A DNA stretch of 64,000 nt from Acidobacteria bacterium UBA2994. Lineage in GTDB: Bacteria > Acidobacteriota > Vicinamibacteria > Vicinamibacterales > UBA8438. Positions 1-9,635 of this stretch are shown here, in pieces. Where the stretch lies: contig DEAA01000003.1 in assembly GCA_002346545.1 (NCBI GenBank), positions 39,394-103,393 of the forward strand. The letters are read 5' to 3'. The notes under the pieces are model-generated. The model worked only from the letters and a program-made list of their open reading frames with translations, was not told where the DNA came from and searched no databases. Both the position numbers and the translations under genes were made by a program. The number at the start of each line of letters is the position of its first letter. The first letter of the stretch is position 1.

Positions 1-1
1 C

Positions 2-121
2 CCGACGCTCCATCTGTCGACCGACAACGCCGCCATGATCGCCGCCGCCGGGCTCCGTCGGTTCCACGCTGGGGTGACGGCCCCGCTCGACCTCAACGCG
101 AAGGCCTCGCTTTCGATCTGA
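2..121 (+). CDS. tsaD: tRNA N6-adenosine threonylcarbamoyltransferase, C-terminal end (partial)
   Basis: Reading in frame from base 2 gives a 39-residue tail ending at TGA 119-121. It contains LSTDNAAMIAAAGL, which matches the conserved C-terminal TDNAAMIA motif of TsaD/Kae1 (the ASKHA-fold enzyme that transfers threonylcarbamoyl to A37 of ANN-decoding tRNAs). The rest of the gene lies before the window. The stop is 4 bases before the ATG of the Nudix gene, so the two are probably co-transcribed. The call rests on this short motif alone. Confidence 0.85.
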   Translation, partial: PTLHLSTDNAAMIAAAGLRRFHAGVTAPLDLNAKASLSI

Positions 122-125
122 CAGG

Positions 126-563
126 ATGCCGCGCGAGTACCCGTCACGGCCCTTGCCCGGCGTCGGGGGCGTCGTCTTCGTCGAGGGGCGCGTCGTCCTC
201 GTCAAGCGGAAGTTCGCGCCGCTGGCGGGGCAGTGGAGTTTGCCCGGCGGCGCCATCGAAGTGGGCGAGACGCTCGAGGCGGCGCTTCAGCGGGAGCTAC
301 GCGAGGAAACAGGGCTCGAGACGCGGGTCGGGCCGCTCCTCGAGCTGTTCGACCGGATCACGCGTGACTCTGATGGGCGGGTCCAGTATCACTTCGTCCT
401 GGCCGACTACCTGTGTCATCACGTGAGTGGCACTCCTTCCCCGGGTTCGGATGCGCTCGAGCTTGCGCTGGCCGATCCGGATGACCTCGAGCGCTTCTCG
501 CTGACACCAGACGCGACCCGAGTGGTGTGCCGGGGTGTCGAACTAGCACGCCAGTTTGATTGA
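126..563 (+). CDS. Nudix hydrolase
   Basis: A 145-residue single-domain Nudix pyrophosphohydrolase, the usual length for the family. The Nudix box spans about residues 42-64 (G-x5-E-x7-REL-x-EE-x-GL), with glutamates 60 and 61 expected to bind the catalytic Mg2+/Mn2+. The N-terminal GVGGVVFVEGRVVLVKR strand pattern is typical of ADP-ribose pyrophosphatase/MutT-like members. Substrate (8-oxo-dGTP, ADP-ribose, NADH or other) cannot be read from the sequence. The ATG is only 4 bases after the tsaD stop, so it probably belongs to the same transcript; the following symporter gene starts 36 bases downstream. Confidence 0.9.
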   Translation: MPREYPSRPLPGVGGVVFVEGRVVLVKRKFAPLAGQWSLPGGAIEVGETLEAALQRELREETGLETRVGPLLELFDRITRDSDGRVQYHFVLADYLCHHVSGTPSPGSDALELALADPDDLERFSLTPDATRVVCRGVELARQFD

Positions 564-599
564 CAGCGTCGCACCTCCGGTGCAATATCCGGACGCGAT

Positions 600-1901
600 A
601 TGGCGAGTCACTGGCGGATCCTCCTGGCCCTAGCGCTCGGTCTCGTCTACGGCGTGGTGGCCGCCTACGCCGGGTGGGGCGAGTTTACCGCCGATTGGAT
701 CGTGCCCTTCGGCACCATCTTCTTTCGACTACTGCTGTTCGTTGCGGTGCCGCTTGTGCTGGCGTCGCTCATCACCGGCATTGCGTCGTTGTCCGATCTC
801 AACAAGCTGTCTCGGATCGGCGGGAAGACCATCGCCATCTATCTGGGCACCACGGTCATCGCGCTGATCATCGGTCTGGCGCTGGTTAACGTCCTGAATC
901 CCGGGGAGTTCGTCCCCGAGGGTGTCCGGCTGAGCTTGCAGGAGACCTACCAAGGCGACGTCGAAGACCGCGAGGTGGCTGCCGCGGACGCGTCGTCCCG
1001 CGGGCCGCTGCAGCCGTTGGTCGACATGGTGCCCGACAACATCATCTTCGCCGCGTCCGACAACCGGCGGATGTTGAACGTTGTGTTCATCGCGATGCTT
1101 TTTGGCGTCGCCCTGATGCTGATCCCAAAGGAGCAGGCGGCACCCCTGCTTGCGCTCTTCGAGAGTCTCAATGCGGTCGTCATCAAGATCGTCGAGATCG
1201 TCATCCTGGTGGCGCCGATCGGCGTCTTTGGTTTGATTGCCGACACTGTAACCAGGGTGGCCGGCGACAGCCCAGCCGACGTGCCGCAGTTGCTCGGTGC
1301 GTTGGGCTATTACTGCCTGGCAGTACTGATAGGGCTGGCGATTCAGGTGCTGGTCACCTACCCGGTGTTACTACGGATCTTCACGCCGCTACGCGTCAGC
1401 CAGTTCATGCCCGGGGTGGTCCAGGCGCAGTTGGTGGCGTTCTCCACCTCATCGAGCGCGGCCACGCTGCCGGTCACGATGAAGACCGCGCAGCGGAACC
1501 TTGGGGTATCGGAGGAAGTGGCGTCGTTCGTCTTGCCGCTCGGGGCCACCATCAATATGGATGGCACCGGGCTCTATCAGGCGGTGGCGGCGGTATTCAT
1601 CGCCCAGACCCTGGGCATTTCGCTGGATCTGTCGGCTCAACTCACCATCGTCTTCCTTGCGTTGCTTGCTTCGATCGGCACCGCGGCGGTGCCCAGTGCC
1701 GGGGTGGTGATGCTGGTCGTCATTCTGGAGACCGTTGGGGTACCGGCCGCCGGCATCGCGCTGATCCTCGGCGTAGACCGGATCCTCGACATGGCCCGCA
1801 CGGCGGCGAATGTGACCGGCGATGTCACGGTGTCGGCCATCGTGGCAGCTAGTGAGGGGCAGCTGACGCCAGTGGGAGGCGCCGCCGTCCACGAGGGCTG
1901 A
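600..1901 (+). CDS. Dicarboxylate/amino acid:cation symporter (DAACS family)
   Basis: A 433-residue inner-membrane secondary transporter of the GltP/DctA/GltPh family, about the normal length. The serine-rich re-entrant loop SSSAATLP (about residue 285) and the downstream NMDGTGLY motif are the hallmarks that bind substrate and Na+ or H+. It has 8 membrane segments plus two hairpins by hydrophobicity. Expected substrates are C4-dicarboxylates, glutamate or aspartate; the sequence does not decide which. The ATG at 600 starts MASHWRILLALALGL, the expected cytoplasmic start before TM1. Its stop is 3 bases before the next gene, indicating an operon with the HD hydrolase. Confidence 0.93.
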   Translation: MASHWRILLALALGLVYGVVAAYAGWGEFTADWIVPFGTIFFRLLLFVAVPLVLASLITGIASLSDLNKLSRIGGKTIAIYLGTTVIALIIGLALVNVLNPGEFVPEGVRLSLQETYQGDVEDREVAAADASSRGPLQPLVDMVPDNIIFAASDNRRMLNVVFIAMLFGVALMLIPKEQAAPLLALFESLNAVVIKIVEIVILVAPIGVFGLIADTVTRVAGDSPADVPQLLGALGYYCLAVLIGLAIQVLVTYPVLLRIFTPLRVSQFMPGVVQAQLVAFSTSSSAATLPVTMKTAQRNLGVSEEVASFVLPLGATINMDGTGLYQAVAAVFIAQTLGISLDLSAQLTIVFLALLASIGTAAVPSAGVVMLVVILETVGVPAAGIALILGVDRILDMARTAANVTGDVTVSAIVAASEGQLTPVGGAAVHEG

Positions 1902-1904
1902 TTC

Positions 1905-2474
1905 ATGACGCCGACCCGCGATGCCGCTTGGCGCCTGCTCACCGAGTACACGACCAACGATCGGTTGCTGAAGCATGGACTCGCGGTCGAGGCGGCCGTC
2001 CGAGGGTATGCACGCGAATTCGGCGAAGACGAGGAGGCATGGGGGATCGTCGCCCTGCTCCATGACTTCGACTACGAACAGTGGCCCAGCGCCGAGGACC
2101 ATCCGTACCGTGGCTGCGAGATCCTGAAGGAACTTGGCTATCCCGACTACATGATGCGCGCCATTCTCTCCCACGCAGAGTACACAGGCGTGGCCCGCGA
2201 GTCGCGGCTCGAGCATACGTTGTTCGCCTGCGACGAGATGGCCGGCTTCGTGACCGCGGCTGCGCTAGTGCGTCCTTCGCGGAGCGTGTGCGACCTCGAG
2301 GCCAAGTCGGTGCGCAGGAGGATGAAGGACAAGGCCTTTGCCCGCGCTGTACCGCGCGAGGACCTCAAGCAGGGCGCCGAGGAGATCGGGTTGTCGCTCG
2401 ACGAGCACATCACCAACGTAATCCGGTTCATGCGGCCCGCGGCGGAGGCGCTGGGCCTCAAGGGTAGTCTGTGA
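1905..2474 (+). CDS. HD domain-containing hydrolase
   Basis: A 189-residue protein with an HD/HDIG phosphohydrolase domain. The metal ligands are visible as H24, then the HDFDYE motif (HD about residue 51), a further His in the DHPYRG segment and an Asp in the LFACDEMAG segment. Such proteins (often annotated as HDIG domain hydrolases) cleave phosphate mono- or diesters, often of nucleotides, but the substrate here is unknown. The ATG lies 3 bases after the symporter stop, so translation is probably coupled. The product is soluble and cytoplasmic, with no signal peptide. Confidence 0.85.
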   Translation: MTPTRDAAWRLLTEYTTNDRLLKHGLAVEAAVRGYAREFGEDEEAWGIVALLHDFDYEQWPSAEDHPYRGCEILKELGYPDYMMRAILSHAEYTGVARESRLEHTLFACDEMAGFVTAAALVRPSRSVCDLEAKSVRRRMKDKAFARAVPREDLKQGAEEIGLSLDEHITNVIRFMRPAAEALGLKGSL

Positions 2475-2512
2475 CCCTGGGCCGGCACACCTGTGAACTA
2501 CAGCACTACCCC

Positions 2513-2527
2513 GACCGTATATCGGTC
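2513..2527. promoter_or_regulatory. Small dyad upstream of the ABC operon
   Basis: A perfect 5-bp inverted repeat GACCG/CGGTC surrounds TATAT in the gap between the HD hydrolase and the ABC operon, about 100 bases before the first ATPase start. It could be an operator or overlap a -10 element (the centre reads TATAT), but no matching -35 is clear. It is short enough to occur by chance. Confidence 0.25.
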
Positions 2528-2629
2528 TAGCAAAGGCACGCCACCTGTCTTTCGAGCGCGGTGCTGGGTCACAGTCATGCCAAGCGCGCCATCGTCCGTT
2601 AGCCGCCCGTCGGGAGTGTCCCTCAGTCA

Positions 2630-3568
2630 ATGAACGCGCCGGACGAAACCACGCAACCGGTTGCCAGCGTCGAGCAGGTCTCCGTGCGCTATGGCACGCA
2701 GCTGGCATTGCACGACGTGGCTGCCGACTTCGCCACTGGCGCGGTCGGGCTGCTTGGGCCCAACGGCGCTGGGAAGAGTACCCTGCTCAAGGTGCTGCTC
2801 GGGTTCGTCACGCCTACCTCCGGTCGCATGCATGTGCTCGGACTCGACGTGGCGGAGCGTCCGCTCGAGATCCGTGCCCGCCTCGGCTACATGCCGGAGT
2901 CCGACGGGCACATCCCGGACATGAATGCGGTGTCCTTCGTCGCCTATTGTGGCCAACTGGCTGGCTTGCCCGAGAGCGACGCCATGCAGCGCGCTCATGA
3001 AGTGCTCTACTACGTGGGCCTCGGAGAGGCACGCTACCGGAACATCGAGACTTATTCGACTGGCATGAAACAGCGGATCAAGCTGGCCCAGGCGCTGGTG
3101 CACGACCCCGATCTGCTGTTGCTCGACGAGCCTACCAACGGGATGGACCCGAAGGGCCGCGAGGAGATGCTCGAGCTGGTGATCGACCTGGCGACGCGTA
3201 AAGGCGTCAATCTGATTCTCTCGTCGCACCTGCTCCCTGACGTGGAGGCGACCTGCGCACGCGTCGTCGTCATGCATCAGGGGACCGTTGCCACCCAGGG
3301 GTCGATCGCCGAGCTCAAAGAGCGGCGGCGACAGGTGTTCGAGATCCGGATCAAGGGCGCCCACGACAAGTTCGTCCAGGCGCTACAGGGCATCGGCGCC
3401 GACTGCCACGACGCCGAGGATGATCTGCTGCGGGTATTCGTCAACGACGACCAGGGGCCGCGGGATCTCTTCGCGGTGGCCACCGCCCACGACATCCAGG
3501 TGCGTCATCTGCGACCCAGCGTGCCTACGCTTGAAGACGTCTTCGCGGAAGCGGTCGGGGAGGAGTGA
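2630..3568 (+). CDS. ABC transporter ATP-binding protein (first of the operon)
   Basis: A 312-residue cytoplasmic ATPase subunit. Walker A is GPNGAGKS at residues 43-50, the signature is STGMKQ at 143-148, Walker B is LLLLDEP at 162-168, and the H-loop His is residue 200. A C-terminal extension of about 90 residues after the nucleotide-binding domain resembles the DUF4162-type tail of ABC-2 exporters such as CcmA/DrrA. It probably energises the permease that begins 4 bases after its stop. The substrate is unknown; ABC-2 partners export lipids, drugs or polysaccharide, or act in membrane remodelling. Start is ATG 2630, with no strong ribosome-binding site. Confidence 0.92.
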   Translation: MNAPDETTQPVASVEQVSVRYGTQLALHDVAADFATGAVGLLGPNGAGKSTLLKVLLGFVTPTSGRMHVLGLDVAERPLEIRARLGYMPESDGHIPDMNAVSFVAYCGQLAGLPESDAMQRAHEVLYYVGLGEARYRNIETYSTGMKQRIKLAQALVHDPDLLLLDEPTNGMDPKGREEMLELVIDLATRKGVNLILSSHLLPDVEATCARVVVMHQGTVATQGSIAELKERRRQVFEIRIKGAHDKFVQALQGIGADCHDAEDDLLRVFVNDDQGPRDLFAVATAHDIQVRHLRPSVPTLEDVFAEAVGEE

Positions 3569-3572
3569 GGCG

Positions 3573-4408
3573 GTGCCCATCCACGATCAGAGCTACCGTC
3601 GTTACGGGGGGAACCGGGAGGCCCCGGGAGCCGCTTGGCTGGTGATCGCGCGCTTTGGGATCAAGGCGGCACTGTCGAAGCGACTATGCCTCTGGGTCAT
3701 GCTCGGCGCCTGGAGCCAGTTCTTCGTGAGGTCGGTCATTTTCTATCTCTCGGCGAATTTTCCGAGCATGGATGTCCTGGCGCCGTCGGTTCAGACTTTT
3801 CGGCAGTTCTTCGAGATTCAGTGGATCTTCGTGTTCTTCGTCACGGTTTATGTCGGCTCTGGGTTGATCGCCAACGATCGTCGCTCAAACGCGATCCAGA
3901 TTTACCTCTCGAAGCCGCTCACCCGCGTCGAGTATGTGACGGGCAAGCTTGGGGTGCTGGTGTTCTTCCTGCTGGGGGTGACGCTGTTGCCAGCGCTGGC
4001 GTTGCTGCTCGTGCAGGTGATGTTCTCGGCAAGCCTATCGTTCGTGGCCGAGAACCTATTCCTCCTGCCAGCCATCACGCTCTACGCGTTGGTGCAGGTG
4101 CTGCTAGCTGCTTTCTCGATCCTGGCGCTGTCGTCGCTCTCGAATAGCGCGCGCTACGCCGGCATCCTCTACGCCGGCGTCGTGCTGTTTAGCAACGCCG
4201 TCTTCAGGATCGTGCAGGGCTTCACGTCAACCACCGGACTGGCGTGGCTCTCGTTCCAGGCAAACCAGGACCAGATCGGCGACGTCATCTTCCGTCTGCC
4301 CACTAGGTTCGAGTCGCCGTGGTTCATGTCGGCGCTGATGATCTTCGTGGTCATCGGGCTGTCCGCCTGGGTGCTCGAGCGTCGGGTGCGTGGGGTCGAG
4401 GTGATGAC

Positions 4409-4412
<4 letters not shown>
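3573..4412 (+). CDS. ABC-2 type transporter permease
   Basis: A 279-residue polytopic membrane protein. I take GTG 3573 as the start because it lies 4 bases after the upstream ATPase stop and has GGAGGAG just before it; an open frame extends further upstream inside the ATPase gene but is not credible there. About six hydrophobic segments are visible, and a cytoplasmic SNAIQIYLSKPLTRVEY segment after TM2 is typical of ABC-2 permeases (compare ITYLFTRPISR in the second permease). It should form the membrane channel with the preceding ATPase. The stop overlaps the next start. Confidence 0.88.
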
Positions 4413-5328
<916 letters not shown>

Positions 5329-5332
<4 letters not shown>

Positions 5333-6198
5333 CCGACGACGTGAGAAGACAGGAGCAGCCTCTGTCCGGCGAGACGCCGCCGTTCGTCCAGTCGGCGCTC
5401 CGTGTCTTCGACCTGTCGCTCAGTCAGATGCTCTGGTCGCGTCGAACTATCTTCATGGTGCTGGTGGTGGGTGGGCCGGTCATCGTCGCCTTCATCCTGC
5501 GCGCCCTGGTGCTGTTCGCCGGCGACGTCGATGCCGGGTTGCTCATGAGTGGGTCGGATCTGTTCGGGTTGATGTTTTGGGTGTTCTATTTGGGCATTGC
5601 GGTGCCGCTTATGGGGCTGTTCTACGGGACCGCGCTGATTGCCGACGAGGTCGAGGACAAAACGATTACTTACCTCTTCACGCGTCCCATCTCCCGGGGG
5701 GCGGTACTGGTCGGCAAGTATCTGGCGTATCTGGTTTGCACCGGCTTCGTGGTGCTGCCATCGCTGATGATCGTCTTCTTCCTGGTGACGCCACTCCTCG
5801 GCGGTTCCATCGGTGCGGGCTTCCCCGACCTGCTGAATGACCTGGGTCTGCTGGCCGTGGGGCTGGCCGTTTACGGGGCGGTGTTCGCGTTGGCCGGAGC
5901 CGCGGTCAAGCGGCCGCTGCTGGCGGGTCTCGTGTTCATCTTCGGCTGGGAGCCTGGCGTGCTGATGGTGCCGGGTTACATGAAGCAGTTCACGGTTCGC
6001 TACTACATGCAGGGGCTGGCGCCTCATTCCATGCCTGCCGACGACAGCGTCTTGGGATCGGTGCTGGCTTTTCTCCAGTCGGCCGAGGTGATCCCGTCGA
6101 CCTTGATGAGCCTAACTGGATTGGCCGTCATCCTGGTGGGCGGCCTGGGACTGGCGATCTGGTTGGTCGAGCGGCGTGAGTATGTGCTGGAGCAGTAG
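5329..6198 (+). CDS. ABC-2 type transporter permease (second)
   Basis: A 289-residue membrane protein whose ATG overlaps the preceding stop (ATGA). After a hydrophilic N terminus of about 35 residues it shows about six hydrophobic segments; DKTITYLFTRPISRGAVLVGKYLAY is the conserved cytoplasmic loop of ABC-2 permeases. It should pair with the second ATPase. The four-gene order ATPase-permease-ATPase-permease suggests two homologous transporters, or one transporter built of two unlike half-units. Substrate is not evident from the sequence or neighbours. Confidence 0.88.
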
Positions 6199-6203
6199 CC
6201 CGC

Positions 6204-6243
6204 CAAAACGTTCGGACGCTGGAATCGAGGTGGGAACGTTTTG
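6204..6243. repeat. Perfect 10-bp inverted repeat after the ABC operon
   Basis: CAAAACGTTC at 6204-6213 and GAACGTTTTG at 6234-6243 are exact inverted copies separated by 20 bases, beginning 6 bases after the ABC operon stop. The A-rich/T-rich outer stem would fit a bidirectional terminator, but the loop is long and a U-tract beyond the stem is missing. It could also be an operator for the following gene, whose possible -10 lies 35 bases further on. A short CCCG/CGGG hairpin follows directly. Confidence 0.5.
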
Positions 6244-6259
6244 CCCGCAAGACGGGAAC

Positions 6260-6284
6260 TTGTTACCCGCGTGAGTCGTATAAT
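6260..6284 (+). promoter_or_regulatory. Possible sigma-70-type -10 box
   Basis: A consensus TATAAT stands at 6279-6284, 55 bases before the start of the secreted hypothetical gene. The best upstream match to a -35 (TTGTTA, 6260-6265) is only 13 bases away, shorter than the optimum, so the -35 assignment is doubtful. The -10 is unusual for such GC-rich DNA. Confidence 0.35.
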
Positions 6285-6339
6285 TCTACGGAGCCCCTCA
6301 GTTCAGGCCGATCCGTGAGCGATCGGAGTGAGAGTCTAG

Positions 6340-7308
6340 ATGAGGCAGACGCGCTATTTTCTCCTCTGCGCCAGCGCAGTCCTTTTGCTCGGACTGTGCA
6401 CGGGCTTGTTCGCCTACTTCAATCGTGGCTCCGCGCTGGCTGTTTCGGTCAGTGGACCCCTTGAGTTGGCTTACGTGCCGGCCGGCGCGACGGTGGTGGG
6501 TTACGCCAACGTGCGCGAGGTGATGCTGTCGAATTTTCGCGAGCGCATCCGCCAGGTGGCGCCTGACGGGGTTGGGCAGGACGCGTTGCAGGAGTACCTC
6601 GGGCTCGACATCGAGCGTGACATTGACCACGTGTTGGCCTTCATGGCACCGGGGGGCGAGGGCACCCCGGCCGGGCTGGTGATGTTTCGCGGGCGCTTCG
6701 ACGTCACGCGTCTTGAGGCGGCGGCTCGCAGGGCCGGCGGCACCGTGAGCACCTACGGTGATACAAGGATCGTCAGCGCTGAGGCGGCTGAGGTCGGGTC
6801 ACTGGCCATGGCGTTCATGCAGCCAGGGTTGGTGGCGGTGGGCGATCTGCCGACCGTGCAGCAGGCGGTGGATCGAGGCGATGGCGGAGCGTCGCTGGTC
6901 GACAACGCAGAGATGGCGGCCCTGCTCGAACAGGTGGAAGACGGTAGCAATGCTTGGGCCGTCGGTCGCTTTGGTGACCTGAACTTGCTCGACGTGATTC
7001 CCGATGACGTGTTGTCGCGCATGCCGGCGGTTTCGTTCTTCGCGGTGAGCGGACGGATCAACGGCGGCCTAACCGGCGCGTTGATGATCGAAGGCCGCGA
7101 CGAGGAAGCCGGGCAGAATCTTCGGGACGTGTTCCGTGGCCTCATGGCGCTGGCCAAGATGCAGACCGCCGCGCAACCGGGACTGCAGACGATGCTCGAT
7201 TCGCTTCGGCTGGGCGGCACTGGGGCGCTGGTGACGATGTCGTTCTGGCTGCCGCCCGAGGCGCTCGACTTCATCTTCTCCGCGCCTGAGAGCGGCCCCG
7301 CCAATTAG
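6340..7308 (+). CDS. Secreted or membrane-anchored protein of unknown function
   Basis: A 322-residue protein with an N-terminal hydrophobic segment (residues about 7-28, FLLCASAVLLLGLCTGLFAYF) that is a signal anchor or signal peptide. The rest is soluble and starts with LAYVPAGATVVGYANVREV, a pattern like DUF3352-type and related extracytoplasmic proteins that form tandem alpha/beta repeats. I recognise no catalytic motif. It is preceded by a TATAAT box and stands alone, 175 bases before the next gene. The function is unknown and the family resemblance is tentative. Confidence 0.75.
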   Translation: MRQTRYFLLCASAVLLLGLCTGLFAYFNRGSALAVSVSGPLELAYVPAGATVVGYANVREVMLSNFRERIRQVAPDGVGQDALQEYLGLDIERDIDHVLAFMAPGGEGTPAGLVMFRGRFDVTRLEAAARRAGGTVSTYGDTRIVSAEAAEVGSLAMAFMQPGLVAVGDLPTVQQAVDRGDGGASLVDNAEMAALLEQVEDGSNAWAVGRFGDLNLLDVIPDDVLSRMPAVSFFAVSGRINGGLTGALMIEGRDEEAGQNLRDVFRGLMALAKMQTAAQPGLQTMLDSLRLGGTGALVTMSFWLPPEALDFIFSAPESGPAN

Positions 7309-7483
7309 TTCCTTCCCTCGGGCTGGGCCACACTTCCTTACGCCGAACGCGGGTTACCTGCCTTCCTGTGCAAGGCGGTAGTGCGTCCGCAGACCTCACG
7401 GCACGTACAGGTTATGATCAAGGACTGTCGTAGCGGCGGATCTGGCCACCGTGGTGTCTGGTGCCGCGGTGCGTGGGAGTGAG

Positions 7484-8344
7484 ATGGGAGACCGAATACG
7501 GTCGGAAGTGGTTGGAGTGCTTGGCTGCGGGCTGATGGGGTCTGGCATTGCCCAGGTGGTGGCCCAGGCGGGCTATCGGACCGTAGTCCGCGAGCTTGAT
7601 CAAGCCGCGGTGGATGCTGGGCTCGGACGGATTCGCTCGTTTCTCGACGCTGGTGTCGAGCGGAGTAAGTTGAGCGCCGAGGATCGGGACGAGACATTGG
7701 AGCGCATTACCGGGACGACCGCTTGGGCGCCGTTCGCTGAGTGTGACGTGGTGGTCGAGGCGATTGTCGAGGACGTCGCGGCCAAGCAGGCCACCTTCGC
7801 AGAGCTCGAACCGGTGGTCCACCCTGGTACCATCTTCTGCTCGAATACCTCCTCGGTGTGCATTACCGAATTGGCCGCAGCGACCCGGCGCCCAGACAAG
7901 TTCATCGGCCTGCACTTCTTCAGTCCGGTCCCGGTCATGCCGGTCGTCGAGGTCATCCGTGGCCTGTCGACCACCGACGAGACCTACCAGAAGATCTTTG
8001 CGTTCGCCGAGACGCTCGGGAAGCGGCCGGTGACCGCGCCCGACCAGCCGGGGTTCATCGTCAACCGGTTGTTGATCCCCTATCTGCTGAGTGCGGTTCG
8101 TGCCCACGACTCCGGCTGTGGCACACTCGAAGACATTGACGCAGCGATGACCCTGGGGTGCGGACATCCGATGGGGCCGTTCACGCTGCTCGACTTCATC
8201 GGTCTCGATACCACCTACTACATCGCCAACATCATGTTCGACGAGTTCCGTGATCCGGCCTATGCTGCGCCGCCGCTGCTGAAGCGGATGGTGCTGGCCG
8301 GACGACTCGGCCGAAAGACCAAACATGGCTTCTACCGATACTGA
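7484..8344 (+). CDS. 3-hydroxyacyl-CoA (3-hydroxybutyryl-CoA) dehydrogenase
   Basis: A 286-residue NAD(P)-dependent enzyme oxidising (S)-3-hydroxyacyl-CoA or reducing acetoacetyl-CoA, in fatty-acid or butanoate metabolism. The Rossmann motif GCGLMGSG occupies residues 14-21 and the catalytic His lies in [15 protein letters not shown]. The C-terminal 3HCDH domain is present with the [16 protein letters not shown] motif. ATG 7484 is preferred over GTG 7451 because it follows a GGGAG sequence and gives the family's normal length. Its 3' end overlaps folE by 20 bases. It is a stand-alone protein, not fused to an enoyl-CoA hydratase; an enoyl-CoA hydratase end lies at the far edge of the window. 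Confidence 0.93.
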   Translation: MGDRIRSEVVGVLGCGLMGSGIAQVVAQAGYRTVVRELDQAAVDAGLGRIRSFLDAGVERSKLSAEDRDETLERITGTTAWAPFAECDVVVEAIVEDVAAKQATFAELEPVVHPGTIFCSNTSSVCITELAAATRRPDKFIGLHFFSPVPVMPVVEVIRGLSTTDETYQKIFAFAETLGKRPVTAPDQPGFIVNRLLIPYLLSAVRAHDSGCGTLEDIDAAMTLGCGHPMGPFTLLDFIGLDTTYYIANIMFDEFRDPAYAAPPLLKRMVLAGRLGRKTKHGFYRY

Positions 8345-8987
8345 GACCGACGCGCGCGCGGCCGACGAAGAGACGATGGATCGCTTGCGCGATGCGGTGC
8401 GCGAACAACTGACGGCACTTGGCGAGGATCCAGATCGGGAAGGCCTCCTCAAGACGCCCGACCGGGTGGCCAAGTCGCTTCGCGCGTTGACCGCCGGCTA
8501 CCGGAAGGATGTCGAGGCCGTTATCAACGACGCGCTCTTTACGGTGGACTACTCCGAGATGGTCATCGTGAAGGACATCGACTTCTACAGTCTGTGCGAG
8601 CACCACATCCTGCCTTTCTTCGGCCGCTGCCATATCGCCTACATTCCGCAGGGCAAGGTTATCGGGTTGAGCAAGTTGCCTCGCATCGTCGAGATGTTCA
8701 GTCGCCGGCTCCAGGTGCAGGAGCGACTGACCAGCCAGATCGCCGAGATTATCGACTCCACCATCAGCCCGCTGGGGGTAGCGGTGGTGGCCGAGGGGAC
8801 CCATCTGTGTATGGCAATGCGGGGGGTCGAGAAGCAGAACTCGAGGGCGATTACGAGTGCCATGCACGGGCTCTTTCGCAGCGACGCTCGGACCCGGATG
8901 GAGTTCCTCAATCTGTTGCGTCTAGGGGGCGACGGGGCGATGAGCAGTGCCGTGCTACGGCGACACGACGAGGGTGATGGTGACTAG
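8325..8987 (+). CDS. folE: GTP cyclohydrolase I
   Basis: A 220-residue enzyme converting GTP to 7,8-dihydroneopterin triphosphate, the first step of folate (and queuosine or biopterin) synthesis. The zinc ligands are conserved: C91 and H94 in SLCEHH, and C162 in GTHLCM. The C-terminal two-thirds align with type IA enzymes ([27 protein letters not shown]). It starts inside the end of the dehydrogenase gene (20-base overlap, different frame) and its end overlaps the next gene by 11 bases, so all three are probably transcribed together. The first 20 residues are poorly conserved; a later start is possible but none is better placed. Confidence 0.96.
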   Translation: MASTDTETDARAADEETMDRLRDAVREQLTALGEDPDREGLLKTPDRVAKSLRALTAGYRKDVEAVINDALFTVDYSEMVIVKDIDFYSLCEHHILPFFGRCHIAYIPQGKVIGLSKLPRIVEMFSRRLQVQERLTSQIAEIIDSTISPLGVAVVAEGTHLCMAMRGVEKQNSRAITSAMHGLFRSDARTRMEFLNLLRLGGDGAMSSAVLRRHDEGDGD

Positions 8988-9600
8988 ACGGGACACCGGA
9001 CGAGCCCTGACTCGAGTCCTAGGAGTTTGGGCGCTGGCATGCCTGCTGGTCGAGCCCGCTCTGGGCCAAACGCGACGGATCGAGCCGGCCGAGGTGCAAT
9101 GCCCGACGGTTCTAGGCGTCGGTGTCGAGAGTGACATCATCTACTGCGATATGCAGGTTGGCAACGAGGTGGCGGACGGCATCAAGGTGATCGTACCGGA
9201 GCATCGTGGTGAGGCCACCGTCAGCTTCACGTTCCACGCGCGCCACGCCTACTCGGAAGAGGAGGTTCTCCGTGGGCGTGGCTACGCACGCTATCTGGTG
9301 ACCGCCGCCGTGGCGACGACCGAAGAAGTGTTGACGCGGCCGGTCGTGCTCGCTGAGTTCCACACCGAGGCGGACTTGGTCGATCGGGTCAGTGGCGGCG
9401 CCGGGCCGGGTGGCATCAAGGCGGTGGCGCCGGTGGGGGCGGAGCGGGTTTACGTGCAGGTGCCGCAGGCGGTCACCGAGGTCAGCATCGTCGGCCTGGC
9501 ACTGGAGATGCAGCGCGTCGACGGGCGCGAGACGGTCGAGTCGGTCGGGCGGCCGATCGCCGTCATCAGCGACGTGCAGGTCGAGTATCTGGCGCGCTAG
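8977..9600 (+). CDS. Secreted protein of unknown function
   Basis: A 207-residue protein with a clear signal peptide: [13 protein letters not shown], then the hydrophobic [17 protein letters not shown], with cleavage expected before QTRR. I choose ATG 8977, with GAGG just upstream, rather than the in-frame GTG 8947 because it gives a normal signal peptide. The mature part is rich in beta-type sequence and has two cysteines about 17 residues apart (QCPTVLG, IYCDMQ) that could form a disulfide. No family is recognised. It overlaps the end of folE, so it is co-transcribed, but this says little about its role. Confidence 0.75.
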   Translation: MVTRRDTGRALTRVLGVWALACLLVEPALGQTRRIEPAEVQCPTVLGVGVESDIIYCDMQVGNEVADGIKVIVPEHRGEATVSFTFHARHAYSEEEVLRGRGYARYLVTAAVATTEEVLTRPVVLAEFHTEADLVDRVSGGAGPGGIKAVAPVGAERVYVQVPQAVTEVSIVGLALEMQRVDGRETVESVGRPIAVISDVQVEYLAR

Positions 9601-9635
9601 CGCACTAGGTTCGGGCAGACAGGAACAGGCAAGGA

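Noticed and set aside
2513..2527. Short dyad GACCG-TATAT-CGGTC as a strong promoter or operator
   Set aside because: Only 5 bp per arm; kept as a low-confidence site, not as a finding, because chance occurrence is likely.
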